Shown here in pieces: positions 63,675 through 64,000 of a DNA stretch of 64,000 nt; position 1 is the stretch's first letter, and every line of letters begins with the position of its first letter. A model generated the notes under the pieces. The model saw only the letters and a program-made list of their open reading frames with translations. It had not been told where the DNA came from and searched no databases. Position numbers and translations under genes: made by a program. Source of the stretch: Catonia carolina (taxonomy: Eukaryota > Arthropoda > Insecta > Hemiptera > Achilidae); assembly GCA_035578175.1 (NCBI GenBank), contig JAQMRL010000012.1:22440671-22504670 (forward strand), read 5' to 3'.

Positions 63675-63977
63675 GTATTTGAATTCGAAACGTTGAAATG
63701 AAGAAAGCAGCGCACTAAGCACTTTTTGGTTGTGAATGAGGTTAAAAAAAGTTAAAAAGGTCCTTTTACTGCATTACGCATAACGAAGGCCTACAAATAC
63801 TTAATAAAAAAACCGTCAACATTTCTATAAATCTCTATTAAGCGACCACCTCTCAAAAAGACCAATTTACTCTTAAAATTGTGGTGGTCGCTTTAGAGAG
63901 GTTTAACTGTGTATTGAGTTATATATTTATTTACTTGATACTTTATTCTGAATCTATGTTTTATTATTATTTTTCAG

Positions 63978-64000
63978 GTTTATGTTATGCCGAATTTGGT
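63978..64000 (+). CDS. Transporter second coding exon (start only)
   Basis: It follows TTTTTCAG and adds GT to the G left by exon 1, giving Gly, then LCYAEFG. This continues the TM2 segment (FAG-LCYAEFG), a highly conserved CAT signature. It runs off the window edge. Confidence 0.9.

Larger units (their letters stand above)
62423..63909. mobile_element. pogo/Tigger-like element with nested family A copy
   Basis: Left end CAGTTAAACTTCTCTTAACG then ACCACC; right end GGTGGTCGCTTTAGAGAG then GTTTAACTG, its inverse. Internal GCGACCACC motifs repeat on both sides. Without the nested family A copy (62729-63674) it is about 540 bp and has no transposase frame. The expected TA duplication is not intact (TT on the left, TG on the right). 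Confidence 0.7.
59636..63977 (+). other. Intron 1 of the transporter gene (4342 bp), repeat-filled
   Basis: It begins GTAATTTCATT and ends TTATTTTTCAG. It holds SINE3, a modular SINE, SINE2, an old family A copy, a full family A copy and a pogo-like element carrying another family A copy. Little unique intron sequence remains (mainly 60483-60825 with AGTA-rich simple repeats, and 62253-62422). Confidence 0.85.

Noticed and set aside
1..64000. CRISPR arrays, operons or prokaryotic genes
   Set aside because: No spaced short direct repeats of CRISPR type, no ribosome-binding-site-led gene clusters. Introns, SINEs and LINEs show this is eukaryotic DNA.

Overview
The window is eukaryotic nuclear DNA, very AT-rich, with spliced coding exons, several families of LINEs and tRNA-derived SINEs, DNA transposons and an insect-type cationic amino acid transporter. 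An insect, probably a hemipteran, is the best guess. That is an inference from the transporter exon and the transposon mix, not from a marker gene. Only one clear host gene is visible: the start of a CAT/slimfast-like amino acid transporter at the right edge. Its first coding exon is 59410-59635, followed by a phase-1 intron of about 4.3 kb and the first 23 bases of the next exon at 63978-64000.

Everything else is dominated by repeats. (A) A family of about 1 kb, in more than 20 full or partial copies on both strands, has subterminal inverted repeats (ACTTTCTCTTGCC / GGCAAGAGAAAGT), a 5' hairpin, a TG/CA microsatellite slot about 130 bp from its 5' end and a 3' hairpin. It looks like a Helentron-derived (HINE/DINE-1-like) non-autonomous element, and is called 'family A' below. 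(B) A modular tRNA-derived SINE family has two alternative heads (Gly-like or Met-like) joined to two alternative tails. (C) A second tRNA-derived SINE starts AACCCACCGGGTTGG ('SINE2'). (D) A SINE-like repeat of about 375 bp ('SINE3') has a 3' hairpin that matches, with a compensatory change, the 3' end of a local RTE-type LINE. (E) LINEs include an intact 987-codon endonuclease/reverse transcriptase at 22327-25702, a broken copy of it at 49465-52706, and 5'-truncated or decayed pieces of Jockey-, CR1/L2- and other RTE-like elements. (F) DNA transposons include mariner, pogo/Tigger-like, hAT, a piggyBac-like deletion derivative and foldback MITEs. (G) A solo LTR is flanked by ATAC duplications.

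Layout: 1-9 kb is mainly family A. At 9.6-13.3 kb there is a piggyBac derivative, more family A and a foldback element. 14.6-20.7 kb holds a decayed transposase-like exon, an LTR-interrupted LINE and a mariner pseudogene. 22.3-25.7 kb is the intact LINE. 26-34.3 kb holds LINE tails and two palindromes, each carrying a hammerhead-ribozyme-like motif. 36.5-44.3 kb contains nested SINE3/hAT/pogo insertions and SINE-in-SINE nesting. 45-52.7 kb has a MITE, LINE relics and the broken LINE. 53-58.5 kb has a short transposase-like ORF, a recent 256-bp tandem duplication and more nested elements. 59.4-64 kb is the transporter gene, whose intron is packed with the same elements.

The most interesting signals are: (1) hammerhead-like cores in two unrelated palindromes, sharing an extra U before stem II and a self-complementary stem III; (2) all four head-tail combinations of the modular SINE; (3) the covarying 3' hairpin shared by the LINE and SINE3; and (4) two hAT insertions at the same CTCTAGAG site of SINE3.
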